DNA of 64,000 bases. Source: Paenibacillus sp. FSL R5-0623. Its GTDB lineage: Bacteria; Bacillota; Bacilli; Paenibacillales; Paenibacillaceae. The translations under genes were made by a program, and so were the position numbers. Location of the stretch: positions 5,208,001-5,272,000 of the forward strand of contig NZ_CP150233.1 of NCBI RefSeq assembly GCF_037974265.1. Direction: 5' to 3'. The stretch's first letter is position 1. Each line of letters starts with the position of its first letter. The notes under the pieces were generated by a model. The model was not told the DNA's origin. It did not search any database and was given only the letters and a program-made list of their open reading frames with translations. This document shows, piece by piece, positions 16,283-24,860 of the stretch.

Positions 16283-17634
16283 GCAAGCACCGTTACATTC
16301 CCATGACTGAGCAAGATCAGAGCGCCATGCTCGCAACCATTGGTGTGGATACGCTGGAGGATCTGTTTCAGGACATTCCGCAGGAGATTCGTTATCAGGG
16401 CGAGCTGCCCGTATCCTCCAAACTTGATGAATATGCGCTGACACGTCATATGTCCAAACAAGCTGGCGCCAACGCCAATTTCGAAACACACGCCAGCTTC
16501 CTCGGCGCAGGTATACACGATCATCATGTTCCTTCCGTCATCAATCATGTCATTTCCCGTTCCGAGTTCTACACTGCCTACACACCTTATCAGCCTGAGA
16601 TCAGCCAAGGTGAACTACAGGCCATCTTCGAGTTTCAGTCCTACATCTGTGAATTAACCGGTATGGCTGTAGCCAATGCCAGCATGTATGACGGTGCAAC
16701 GGCCTTTGCGGAAGCGGGTAATTTGGCCGCAGCAGCAACTCGTCGCAAACAGCTCATTGTATCCCGTACCGTTCATCCGGAAGCCCGTCAGGTATTGCAG
16801 GCATATGCGCACGGACTCCGTCTGGAGATTGTCGAGATTGGTTATAAGGATGGCGTCACTGATTGGGATGCCCTGCAAGCCGCCATATCGGACGATACCG
16901 CTGCTGTCATGATCCAAAGTCCGAACTTCTTTGGTGCTGTGGAAAATGTGAAGCAGGCTGCCGACCTCGTGCATGCGCACAAGGGCCTGCTCGTTGTAAG
17001 TGCCAACCCGCTATCGCTGGGTCTGCTGGAAGCCCCAGGCAAGCTGGGTGCCGACATCGTTGTAGGTGATGCGCAGCCCCTCGGCATCGCCGCTTCACTC
17101 GGCGGCCCAACATGCGGATATTTCGCCGTATCCCAGCCTCATATGCGCCGAATTCCTGGCCGAATCGTAGGCCAAACAACCGATCGCAACGGCAAGCGCG
17201 GTTTTGTACTGACATTGCAAGCACGTGAACAGCATATCCGCCGCGAAAAGGCGACATCCAACATCTGTTCCAACCAGGCTTTGCTTGCACTCAGCGCATC
17301 TGTCTATATGTCCATTATGGGGAAACAGGGTATGATCGATGTCGCGGATCTGAATTTGCAAAAGAGTCATTACACCCTAAATACATTAACTGCGATTTCC
17401 GGTGTTAGCCTGACGTTTAAGGCGCCAACATTTAATGAATTTGTGATTAAGCTGCCTGAAGGAACTGACATCGATGCCCTTCAACTAAAACTGCTGGATG
17501 CGGGCTTCATTGGTGGTTACGAACTTGGACGTGATTATCCAGAGCTTGCTGGACATATGCTGATTGCTGTTACCGAACGACGCAGTAAGGAAGAGATTGA
17601 CGAATTCGCACGAGCATTGGAGGGATCGCTGTGA
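16279..17634 (+). CDS. gcvPA: Glycine dehydrogenase (decarboxylating) subunit 1
   Basis: A 451-residue protein, the N-terminal half of the split P protein found in Bacillota; bacteria such as E. coli have the two halves fused. The N-terminus HRYIPMTEQDQSAML and the segment NASMYDGATAFAEA are characteristic. It lacks the PLP lysine, which is on the partner subunit, and the two form an alpha2-beta2 enzyme that decarboxylates glycine and loads H protein. It overlaps gcvT at its start and gcvPB at its end, each by 4 bases, giving a coupled operon. Confidence 0.95.
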   Translation: MSKHRYIPMTEQDQSAMLATIGVDTLEDLFQDIPQEIRYQGELPVSSKLDEYALTRHMSKQAGANANFETHASFLGAGIHDHHVPSVINHVISRSEFYTAYTPYQPEISQGELQAIFEFQSYICELTGMAVANASMYDGATAFAEAGNLAAAATRRKQLIVSRTVHPEARQVLQAYAHGLRLEIVEIGYKDGVTDWDALQAAISDDTAAVMIQSPNFFGAVENVKQAADLVHAHKGLLVVSANPLSLGLLEAPGKLGADIVVGDAQPLGIAASLGGPTCGYFAVSQPHMRRIPGRIVGQTTDRNGKRGFVLTLQAREQHIRREKATSNICSNQALLALSASVYMSIMGKQGMIDVADLNLQKSHYTLNTLTAISGVSLTFKAPTFNEFVIKLPEGTDIDALQLKLLDAGFIGGYELGRDYPELAGHMLIAVTERRSKEEIDEFARALEGSL

Positions 17635-19208
17635 CTCAGGAAACGACGACAACGACAACATCGGTACAGGGACAATTGGAAACAGGTACCTCTGTCTCCA
17701 CTTCGGTTCAACCTGAGACGGATACAACATTTAGTGCACAGACCTTATCTCCTGCTCCGGAACAATCATTGATTTTTGAACTCAGCAGCCCGGGGCGTGT
17801 CGCTTATTCCTTGCCAGAATGTGACGTTCCTCGTCAGGCTGCCAATACGTTGATTCCCCGGGAAATGCTCCGTTCGGAAGCAGCGGCACTGCCGGAAGTG
17901 TTCGAGGTAGATGTTATTCGACATTATACTGCGCTATCCCGTCGCAACTTCGGTGTAGATAACGGATTCTATCCACTAGGCTCTTGTACGATGAAATACA
18001 ATCCAAAGATTAATGAGGATGTTGCACGTTATAACGGTTTCGCCAAAATCCATCCGTACCAGCATGAATCCAGCATTCAAGGTGCTCTTGAACTGTTATA
18101 TACATTGCAAAACGACCTTGCAGGTCTGACAGGTATGGACGCTGTGACCCTGCAACCAGCCGCTGGTGCCCATGGCGAATGGACTGGACTTATGATGATT
18201 CGTGCCTACCACGAAGGGCGTGGTGAACAACGTACCAAAGTCATCGTGCCCGATTCTTCTCACGGGACCAACCCGGCAAGTGCTACTGTTGCAGGATTTG
18301 AAACGGTGACGATTCCATCCCGCGCAGACGGACTGGTCGATCTGGACGCACTCCGTGCAGCAGTCGGTTCGGATACGGCAGCATTGATGCTGACCAACCC
18401 GAATACACTTGGTCTGTTCGAGAAAGACATTCAGGAGATTGCATCCATCGTACATCAGGCTGGTGGCTTGTTGTATTACGATGGCGCGAACTCCAATGCC
18501 ATTATGGGCATTACCCGTCCGGGTGATATGGGCTTTGACGTGGTGCATCTGAACTTGCACAAAACGATGAGTACACCTCATGGCGGTGGTGGACCTGGCG
18601 CCGGACCCGTCGGGGTGAAGAGCCGTCTGATTCCGTTCCTGCCTAAGCCCATGGTGATCAAAAAGGATGACGGTATGTATGCATTCGATCGTGAAGGCGA
18701 TCAATCCATTGGCCGAGTGAAAGCCTACTACGGCAACTTCGGTATTCTGGTACGTGCCTATGCCTACATTCGCACCTATGGACCTGAAGGTTTACGCCGT
18801 GTCTCTGAATGCGCGGTACTCAATGCTAACTATATGATGGCCCGTCTCGCACCTTACTACGAGATCCCGTATCCGGGCGTATGCAAACATGAATTCGTCA
18901 TGTCTGGTCGGGGATTGAAGCAGTATGGTGTGCGTACACTGGATGTTGCCAAACGATTGCTTGATTTTGGATATCATCCACCAACGGTGTACTTCCCGCT
19001 CAACGTCGAAGAATGCATCATGATCGAGCCGACAGAAACCGAAAGTAAAGAAACGCTGGACGGGTTCATTGATACGATGATACGGATTGCCAAAGAAGCG
19101 GAAGAGACACCTGAATTAGTCCTGAACGCACCTTATGGCACACCGGTTACTCGACTCGATGAGACTACCGCAGCCCGCAAACCTGTACTGAACTGCGCTT
19201 GCAGTTAA
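17631..19208 (+). CDS. gcvPB: Glycine dehydrogenase (decarboxylating) subunit 2, with Thr/Ser-rich N-terminal tail
   Basis: A 525-residue protein starting at a GTG that overlaps the gcvPA stop (GTGA). The PLP-binding lysine is in HLNLHKTMSTPHGGGGPGAG, and GSCTMKYNPK is the other signature. B. subtilis GcvPB is 488 residues; the extra length is a low-complexity N-terminal tail of about 40 residues rich in Thr, Ser, Gln and Glu (TTTTTTSVQGQLETGTSVST and onwards) before the conserved LIFELSSPGR. No better start is visible inside the tail, so it appears to be translated. It may be a disordered linker or simply drift. Confidence 0.93.
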   Translation: MTQETTTTTTSVQGQLETGTSVSTSVQPETDTTFSAQTLSPAPEQSLIFELSSPGRVAYSLPECDVPRQAANTLIPREMLRSEAAALPEVFEVDVIRHYTALSRRNFGVDNGFYPLGSCTMKYNPKINEDVARYNGFAKIHPYQHESSIQGALELLYTLQNDLAGLTGMDAVTLQPAAGAHGEWTGLMMIRAYHEGRGEQRTKVIVPDSSHGTNPASATVAGFETVTIPSRADGLVDLDALRAAVGSDTAALMLTNPNTLGLFEKDIQEIASIVHQAGGLLYYDGANSNAIMGITRPGDMGFDVVHLNLHKTMSTPHGGGGPGAGPVGVKSRLIPFLPKPMVIKKDDGMYAFDREGDQSIGRVKAYYGNFGILVRAYAYIRTYGPEGLRRVSECAVLNANYMMARLAPYYEIPYPGVCKHEFVMSGRGLKQYGVRTLDVAKRLLDFGYHPPTVYFPLNVEECIMIEPTETESKETLDGFIDTMIRIAKEAEETPELVLNAPYGTPVTRLDETTAARKPVLNCACS

Positions 19209-19229
19209 AACTAAGTGAGTTTCTTGTCC

Positions 19230-19272
19230 ATGCTCTTGCTGATGTTAACTACACCAGTGAGAGCATTTTTTG
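19230..19272 (+). terminator. Terminator of the gcvT-gcvPA-gcvPB operon
   Basis: ATGCTCTTGCTG pairs with CAGTGAGAGCAT (12 bp, two G-U pairs) and is followed by six T. It lies 21 bases after the gcvPB stop. Confidence 0.85.
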
Positions 19273-19332
19273 GTTAGACATTACAGGACTTTTCCCTCGT
19301 ACTCCCCTTTATTTCCTATACATCTACGCAAC

Positions 19333-19371
19333 AAAAAAAGCCGGTATCCACAATGAATCGCGGATACCGGC
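19333..19371 (-). terminator. Terminator of the ptsG-ptsH-ptsI operon
   Basis: On the minus strand GCCGGTATCC pairs perfectly with GGATACCGGC across a 12-base loop, followed by seven T. It lies about 73 bases beyond the ptsI stop and faces the gcv operon terminator. Confidence 0.9.
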
Positions 19372-19444
19372 AATATCGCTGCATCAATGCAGCTCATTAT
19401 CGGAAAAAGAAAAAACCTCAAATCCGGAGGAAACCCCGGCAAAA

Positions 19445-21157
19445 TTACGCTTGAATGCTTTGAACCAATTCAACAACTTGTTCAGCCGTTTGCATATCCA
19501 GAGCTTTAGCAGCCAGTTCCTGCATATCCGCACGGGACAACTTGGTGATCTGACTACGAGCTGGCAGAATGGAGGTTGCGCTCATGCTGAACTCATCCAA
19601 TCCAAGACCGAGCAACAATGGAATTGCTGTTTCGTCTCCTGCCATCTCACCACACATGCCAACCCATTTGCCTTCACGATGCGCTGCATCGATAACCATT
19701 TTAACCAAACGCAAAATGGCCGGGTTGTAAGGTTGGTACAGATAAGCCACTCGTTCGTTCATACGGTCAGCAGCCATCGTGTATTGAATCAGATCGTTCG
19801 TTCCGATACTGAAGAAATCCACTTCTTTGGCAAACTGATCCGCCAGAACTGCAGTCGAAGGAATTTCGACCATGATTCCGAGTTGAATGCTGTCAGAAAC
19901 AGCAATGCCTTCAGCAACCAGCTTCTCTTTCTCTTCGAGCAAGACAGCTTTTGCTTCACGGAATTCACCGAGTGTTGCGATCATCGGGAACATGACACGC
20001 AGGTTTCCATGTACGCTTGCACGCAGCAATGCACGCAATTGTGTCCGGAAGATATCCAGACGGTCCAGACACAGACGAACTGCGCGGAAGCCGAGGAATG
20101 GATTCATTTCTTTTGGCAGATCCAGGTATGGAAGCTCTTTGTCTCCACCGATGTCGAGTGTACGAACAACAACCGGTTTACCTTCCATTTTTTCCAGTAC
20201 CGCTTTGTAAGCATTATACTGAATGTCTTCGGAAGGGAGCTTGTCTCTGCCCATATACAAGAACTCGGTACGGTACAGGCCTACAGCCTCGCCACCGTTC
20301 TCCAGAACACCCGTTACATCATTTGGTGTACCAATGTTGGCTGCAAGTTCAACATGAACGTTGTCCACCGTTACCGTTGGCTCATCACGAAGTTTTCTCC
20401 ACTCTGCACGTTGTGCATCATACTGTTCCTGTTTGGCACGGTATTCAGCAATAACTTCATCAGTAGGGTTAACCAGTACATGACCATCCAGACCGTCAAC
20501 AATGATCATATCGCCTTGTTTCGCTTGAGCCAAGATGTCCTTGGTTCCAACAACAGCTGGAATTTCAAGTGAGCGCGCCATGATCGCCGAGTGAGAAGTA
20601 CGTCCACCAATGTTGGTTGCAAAACCTTTAACAAATTGGCGGTTCAATTGAGCCGTGTCGGAAGGTGTTAGATCCTCCGCAAGCACGATCACTTCTTCAT
20701 TGATCTCAGCCGGACTCATGAAGTCGATACCAAGCAAGTGATTTAGCACACGTTTGGTAACGTCACGCATATCTGCTGCACGTTCCTGCAGGTATGCACT
20801 CTTCATGTTCTCAAACATGGAGATAAATTGCGATGCCGTTTCGTTCAAAGCAAATTCTGCATTGATCATGTCATCCGCAATTCTAGCTTTAACCGGATCA
20901 ATTAGTTCCGGGTCATTCAGAATGAGCAAATGCGAAGCAAAAATCTCTGCTTTTTTCTCGCCAAGCTCTTGTAAAGTGCGCTCTTTGATCGCCTCAAGCT
21001 CAGCCTGGGATTTACCCAGAGCTGAGTCGAGTTTTGCGATCTCTGCGTCAACGTCGTTAATTTGGCGTTTTTCTACAGAGTAGTCAGGATGCTCCAAGAT
21101 AAACGCCTTGGCGATAGCAATACCCGCCGAAGCCGCGATCCCGGAGACATTAAGCAT
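19445..21157 (-). CDS. ptsI: PTS enzyme I (phosphoenolpyruvate-protein phosphotransferase)
   Basis: A 570-residue cytoplasmic enzyme that takes phosphate from PEP and gives it to HPr. The active-site histidine lies in GGRTSHSAIMARS (about residue 188), and the PEP-binding C-terminal barrel has FSIGTNDLIQYTMAADR and the catalytic-loop GMCGEMAGD. Length is normal for the family. The start overlaps the end of ptsH by 8 bases, so the two are translated together in ptsG-ptsH-ptsI, with a terminator behind. Confidence 0.97.
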   Translation of the reverse strand: MLNVSGIAASAGIAIAKAFILEHPDYSVEKRQINDVDAEIAKLDSALGKSQAELEAIKERTLQELGEKKAEIFASHLLILNDPELIDPVKARIADDMINAEFALNETASQFISMFENMKSAYLQERAADMRDVTKRVLNHLLGIDFMSPAEINEEVIVLAEDLTPSDTAQLNRQFVKGFATNIGGRTSHSAIMARSLEIPAVVGTKDILAQAKQGDMIIVDGLDGHVLVNPTDEVIAEYRAKQEQYDAQRAEWRKLRDEPTVTVDNVHVELAANIGTPNDVTGVLENGGEAVGLYRTEFLYMGRDKLPSEDIQYNAYKAVLEKMEGKPVVVRTLDIGGDKELPYLDLPKEMNPFLGFRAVRLCLDRLDIFRTQLRALLRASVHGNLRVMFPMIATLGEFREAKAVLLEEKEKLVAEGIAVSDSIQLGIMVEIPSTAVLADQFAKEVDFFSIGTNDLIQYTMAADRMNERVAYLYQPYNPAILRLVKMVIDAAHREGKWVGMCGEMAGDETAIPLLLGLGLDEFSMSATSILPARSQITKLSRADMQELAAKALDMQTAEQVVELVQSIQA

Positions 21158-21425
21158 TAATTTCGCCCAACCCTTCGTTAACCATAACGTCAGTCAAAGC
21201 TTGAAGAGCTTCAGCTTCGCCTTCGCCTTCAACGATGATGCTGATGGTGTCGCCTTGTTCCAATCCGAGGGAAAGAACACCCAGAATGGATTTCAAAGTT
21301 ACTTTTTTACCGTTAGCTTCTGCAAAGGATTCTGCACCTTTGAATTTGTTTGCTGTATTTACCAGGGCTGTCGCCGGACGTGCGTGGATACCATCTTCGT
21401 CTGTAATTCTGAATGTTTGTTGCAT
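21150..21425 (-). CDS. ptsH: HPr phosphocarrier protein
   Basis: About 91 residues. The phosphorylated histidine is in GIHARPATALV, and the regulatory serine that HPr kinase targets lies in KKVTLKSILGVLSLG, so this is full catabolite-control HPr, not a Crh-type paralog. The start MQQTFRITDEDG is chosen because it fits the family length and has a weak GTGAG 9 bases upstream; upstream codons in frame do not resemble HPr. It passes phosphate from enzyme I to PtsG, MtlF and PRD regulators, and Ser-phosphorylated HPr is the CcpA co-repressor. Confidence 0.97.
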   Translation of the reverse strand: MQQTFRITDEDGIHARPATALVNTANKFKGAESFAEANGKKVTLKSILGVLSLGLEQGDTISIIVEGEGEAEALQALTDVMVNEGLGEINA

Positions 21426-21502
21426 TACAATCATCTCACTTTCAGTAGTTTGGTTTAGGCATTGCATATATTTACACTTGCTTGCCATCGTCGTAACACT
21501 TC

Positions 21503-23554
21503 TTATTTTATCTCAATGATTGGCTGATCGCCAACTTTCAGCACTCCACTCTTCTTCAGAGTTACTGTGGAGCCCTCTGGCAGGTTGGTGAAAATAACGG
21601 GTGAAATGATCGAAGGAGCGTTTGCTTTGACATACTCCAGATCCACTTCCATAATCGGCTGACCTGCCGATACCAGATCACCTTCCTGTACCAGTACGTT
21701 AAAGCCTTGACCTTTCAGCTTCACCGTATTAACACCTATATGAACAAGCACTTCCTTGCCTCCATCGGACATGATGCCCACGGCATGTTTGCTTGGAAAT
21801 ACATTAAACACTTTACCATACACAGGGGAAGTTATCGTACCATCATGTGGCAAAATTGCGAATCCATCACCTGTCATTTTCTCAGCAAAGACCGGATCAG
21901 GTACGTTTGTAATGTCCAGCAATTCACCATTGACTGGCATGACGATATCCTCAGCAACGATGCGCTCGCCTTGCTCACCTTGTGCCTTCTCCTCTTCAGG
22001 AGTTGGTTTGGCAGCTGCTGGCGTTGGTGCTGGTGTTCGTCCTGCAATAATATCCTGCATTTGAGATTTGATCGTGTCGGAACGTGTACCAAAGATGGCT
22101 TGAACATTATTACCCACTTCAAGTACACCAGATGCACCCAATTGTTTCAAACGGTCTTTTTTCACATTGGATTTCTCATTAACTTCAATCCGCAAACGAG
22201 TAATACAAGCGTCCAGATGTTTGATATTCTCTTTGCCACCGAAAGCTTCAAGAATGTTATGGGGCAGATCATCCGTTGAACCAGAGCCTCCGCCAGATTC
22301 GGTTTCAGGCGTTGCATCCTCTCGTCCAGGCGTTTTGAGATTAAATTTGCGAATGATAAACCGGAAACCGAAGTAATAGATCACCGCAAGAATCAATCCG
22401 ACAATAATAACGTCCCACCAAGGTGTACGGTTCGGAATAATACCGAAGATCAGGAAGTCAATGAACCCACCGGAGAAGGTCATACCGATCTTGACACCCA
22501 GAATTTGCATGGTCATGAAAGACAAACCTGCAAAGATACAGTGTACTGCAAACAGGACTGGTGCTACAAACAGGAACGAGAATTCAAGTGGTTCCGTGAT
22601 CCCTGTCAGGAACGAAGTCAATGCTGCAGAGCCCATGATACCTGCTACATACTTTTTGTGTTCCGGTCTTGCTTCATGGTACATCGCAAGTGCGGCCGCT
22701 GGCAAACCAAACATCATGAACGGGAATTTACCAACTTGGAATGTTCCCGCTGTGAGGTTCACACCATCACGCAATTGATTGAAGAAGATTTGCTGGTCAC
22801 CACGAATGACATCTCCAGCTTTGTTTACGTACTCACCGAACTCAAACCAGAATGGGGAGTAGAAAATGTGGTGAAGACCAAACGGAATTAATGACCGTTC
22901 CACAACTCCGAAGATGAATGCCGACAATGTCGGGCTTGTATCTACCATGAAGTGAGATACAGCATTCAATCCATTTTGAATCGGTGGCCAGATAATCACA
23001 AGAAGCAACCCGATTAAGAGGGATACAACCGAAGTGATAATCGGAACGAAACGTTTACCCGCAAAGAAACCAAGGTAAGACGGCAGTTCGATTTTGAAAA
23101 ATCGATTGTAACACAGCGCGGCGGCAATACCTATGATAATACCTCCGAACACGCCCGTACTTAATGTTGGGATACCCAAGATGCTGGCATAACCCGGTAC
23201 TTCACCGATCATTGCTGGGGTAACCCCTACTGCGGTACCCAGTGTGACATTCATGACCAGATAACCGATGATCGCTGCGAGACCTGCAACCCCTTCGCCA
23301 CCGGCCAATCCGACGGCTACACCGACGGCGAACAGCAATGCCAGATTATCGAATACGATCTGACCTGCATTCATCATAATTGTTGCGATCGAGTTCACCC
23401 AAGGGGTGTCGAGCGCCGTTACATATTGCAAGAAATCTGGATTAACCAGCATGTTACCAATTCCGAGCAGCAAACCTGCCGCAGGTAGAATGGCTACAGG
23501 CAGCATGAGAGCTTTACCTACTCTTTGCAATACACCAAAAAGCTTTTTGAACAT
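21503..23554 (-). CDS. ptsG: Glucose-specific PTS enzyme IICBA
   Basis: A 683-residue three-domain transporter. The IIC membrane domain spans about residues 1–395. The IIB domain has its phosphocysteine in HLDACITRLRIEV (about Cys449). A Pro/Ala/Glu-rich linker (PAPTPAAAKPTPEEEKAQ) leads to the IIA domain with the phosphohistidine in VLVHIGVNTVKLKG (about His605). It imports and phosphorylates glucose. The leader contains the RAT/terminator pair recognised by GlcT, and glcT lies directly upstream, as in B. subtilis. It is followed by ptsH after 77 bases. Confidence 0.95.
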   Translation of the reverse strand: MFKKLFGVLQRVGKALMLPVAILPAAGLLLGIGNMLVNPDFLQYVTALDTPWVNSIATIMMNAGQIVFDNLALLFAVGVAVGLAGGEGVAGLAAIIGYLVMNVTLGTAVGVTPAMIGEVPGYASILGIPTLSTGVFGGIIIGIAAALCYNRFFKIELPSYLGFFAGKRFVPIITSVVSLLIGLLLVIIWPPIQNGLNAVSHFMVDTSPTLSAFIFGVVERSLIPFGLHHIFYSPFWFEFGEYVNKAGDVIRGDQQIFFNQLRDGVNLTAGTFQVGKFPFMMFGLPAAALAMYHEARPEHKKYVAGIMGSAALTSFLTGITEPLEFSFLFVAPVLFAVHCIFAGLSFMTMQILGVKIGMTFSGGFIDFLIFGIIPNRTPWWDVIIVGLILAVIYYFGFRFIIRKFNLKTPGREDATPETESGGGSGSTDDLPHNILEAFGGKENIKHLDACITRLRIEVNEKSNVKKDRLKQLGASGVLEVGNNVQAIFGTRSDTIKSQMQDIIAGRTPAPTPAAAKPTPEEEKAQGEQGERIVAEDIVMPVNGELLDITNVPDPVFAEKMTGDGFAILPHDGTITSPVYGKVFNVFPSKHAVGIMSDGGKEVLVHIGVNTVKLKGQGFNVLVQEGDLVSAGQPIMEVDLEYVKANAPSIISPVIFTNLPEGSTVTLKKSGVLKVGDQPIIEIK

Positions 23555-23610
23555 CGCGTCGTTTCTCCCTTTCGTCTAAGTTATATGTTGTGATACAAGC
23601 AAGGGAACAC

Positions 23611-23707
23611 AAAAAAGGCATGAATTAACAAAGTGAAATGTGCCAACCTTGGGGTATAGCATACCCTGTACAAGGAAAGAACAATCACACTTTAATTAAC
23701 TCATGCC
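23611..23707 (-). terminator. ptsG leader terminator (GlcT-controlled)
   Basis: On the minus strand GGCATGAGTTAA and AAAGTG pair with CACTTT and GTTAATTCATGCC, closing an inner hairpin (GGGTATGCTATACCC), followed by six T at 23616–23611. It lies in front of ptsG, not behind a gene. Its 5' arm overlaps the RAT. Confidence 0.85.
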
Positions 23708-23726
23708 TGATCGAGTCAGTAACACG
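23699..23726 (-). promoter_or_regulatory. RAT (GlcT antiterminator target) in ptsG leader
   Basis: Minus-strand GTGTTACTGACTCGATCAGG followed by CATGAGT corresponds to the ribonucleic antiterminator of the B. subtilis ptsG leader, as I recall it. When bound by dephosphorylated GlcT it would fold into a hairpin that takes the 5' arm (GGCATGA) away from the terminator. Confidence 0.85.
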
Positions 23727-23763
23727 TCGCTTATGTTTATTCAGTTGCTTGATTACGGAAATC

Positions 23764-23792
23764 ATTGTAGCACCAGTTCTAATCCATTGCAA
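23764..23792 (-). promoter_or_regulatory. ptsG promoter
   Basis: Minus strand TTGCAA (23792–23787), 17 bases, TGC-TACAAT (-10 at 23769–23764) with an extended -10. Transcription would start about 30 bases before the RAT. Confidence 0.65.
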
Positions 23793-23840
23793 GCCTTTAC
23801 ACCAAAAAAATAAATTCCGCATTCCATCACTGGAATGATC

Positions 23841-24695
23841 TCACTTATTCTCTTCTTCCTTCCGCTGATTCAGCCTTTGCAGATGAATGGTCAGATAACC
23901 TACCTCCGCAGGATAAACCGGCAGTTTCAGTCTTTTCTCCATTACTTTGGTCAGTTTCCATGCAAGCGAGTACATTTCGGGATACTCCAACTTAAGCAGG
24001 GAATCCAACTTATGAAGCTCTTCCACTTTGTCTCCACGGCGAACACGCTCAAGAGCGAAACGAAGATGAGTCAGCAAACGAGAGTAATCGAGTGATTCCG
24101 TTTCAAACGAATAATCGAGTTGATCGGACACCAGGTTCACCAAATCAGTGATCAATTGTGAATGTTCACGTACCTGGGATATATTTTGATTGGTCATTGC
24201 ACTATAGATATGGAGGGCAACAAAACCAATCTCGTCCATCCCCAAATCTACGCCCATTCTCTCTTTGATCAAACGAACAGCGTATTCTCCCATTCGATAT
24301 TCCTCAGGATAAATCTCGCGGGTTTCATATAAAAATGGATTTTGTATGATAATGCCCTGCTCCTTGCGTTTTAACGCGAAAGAAATGTGATCGGTTAATG
24401 CAATATGGATATGTTCATTCAGAGGGACGTCCGTACGCTCTGCAATATACGTAATAACTTCGTTAATAATCTCGATCAGTGCTTCATCCACCTGTGGAAG
24501 AAGCTGTTTGTACTGCTCTTGCTCCTGCTGGTTTTTCAAAATGAACATTTTCTCCACAGCCATCAATGGAATGTGATCACTCGGTTTTCGGTTAAAGCCA
24601 ATGCCTTTACCAATAACAACGACTTCCCCGTGTTCAGGATGCTGTGCAATGATTACATTATTATTTAGCGCTTTATCTACATGCAGGCTGCTCAT
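23841..24695 (-). CDS. glcT: Transcriptional antiterminator of the glucose PTS
   Basis: A 284-residue RNA-binding regulator of the BglG/SacY group. The N-terminal 60 residues form the RNA-binding domain (NNNVIIAQHPEHGEVVVIGKGIGF), followed by two PRDs with conserved histidines (LNEHIHIALTDHISFA; EIGFVALHIYSA; VGYLTIHLQR). I place the start at ATG MSSLHVDK, with AAGAGGT 8 bases upstream; a GTG three codons earlier overlaps that site. It opens the ptsG terminator when PtsG is not phosphorylating it, that is, when glucose flows. It lies about 285 bp before ptsG with the RAT between them. Confidence 0.95.
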   Translation of the reverse strand: MSSLHVDKALNNNVIIAQHPEHGEVVVIGKGIGFNRKPSDHIPLMAVEKMFILKNQQEQEQYKQLLPQVDEALIEIINEVITYIAERTDVPLNEHIHIALTDHISFALKRKEQGIIIQNPFLYETREIYPEEYRMGEYAVRLIKERMGVDLGMDEIGFVALHIYSAMTNQNISQVREHSQLITDLVNLVSDQLDYSFETESLDYSRLLTHLRFALERVRRGDKVEELHKLDSLLKLEYPEMYSLAWKLTKVMEKRLKLPVYPAEVGYLTIHLQRLNQRKEEENK

Positions 24696-24724
24696 TGTTT
24701 GCACCTCTTTTTCACACCATCTTA

Positions 24725-24743
24725 GGTGTGATTAAGTCACACC
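24725..24743. repeat. Perfect inverted repeat in the glcT upstream region
   Basis: GGTGTGA-TTAAG-TCACACC, a 7-bp perfect stem with a 5-base centre, about 30 bp before the glcT ATG. No T-run follows on either strand, so it is not a terminator. It contains TGTGA-N5-TCACA, one base shorter in the centre than the CRP/Fnr consensus. Operator of unknown protein or leader hairpin. Confidence 0.5.
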
Positions 24744-24754
24744 CTGTTACGAAC

Positions 24755-24793
24755 GAAAAGACACCCGGAGCGGGCAAACCGCGCCGGACGTCT
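24755..24793 (-). terminator. Terminator of the NfeD-flotillin operon
   Basis: Minus strand AGACGTCCGG pairs with CCGGGTGTCT (two G-U pairs) and is followed by TTTTCG. It lies about 70 bases after the flotillin stop and before glcT. Confidence 0.75.
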
Positions 24794-24860
24794 CGCTTAA
24801 AAAGTAACAAAAATTCGTCTTAAGGTCAATAGAGCAACCATGCAAGACTCGAAGTGCTTC

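Noticed and set aside
19199..20572. A 457-codon open frame on the plus strand opposite ptsI
   Set aside because: It overlaps the gcvPB terminator and the minus-strand ptsI gene, whose active-site motifs are intact; the plus-strand product is Cys/Phe/His-rich with no family resemblance.
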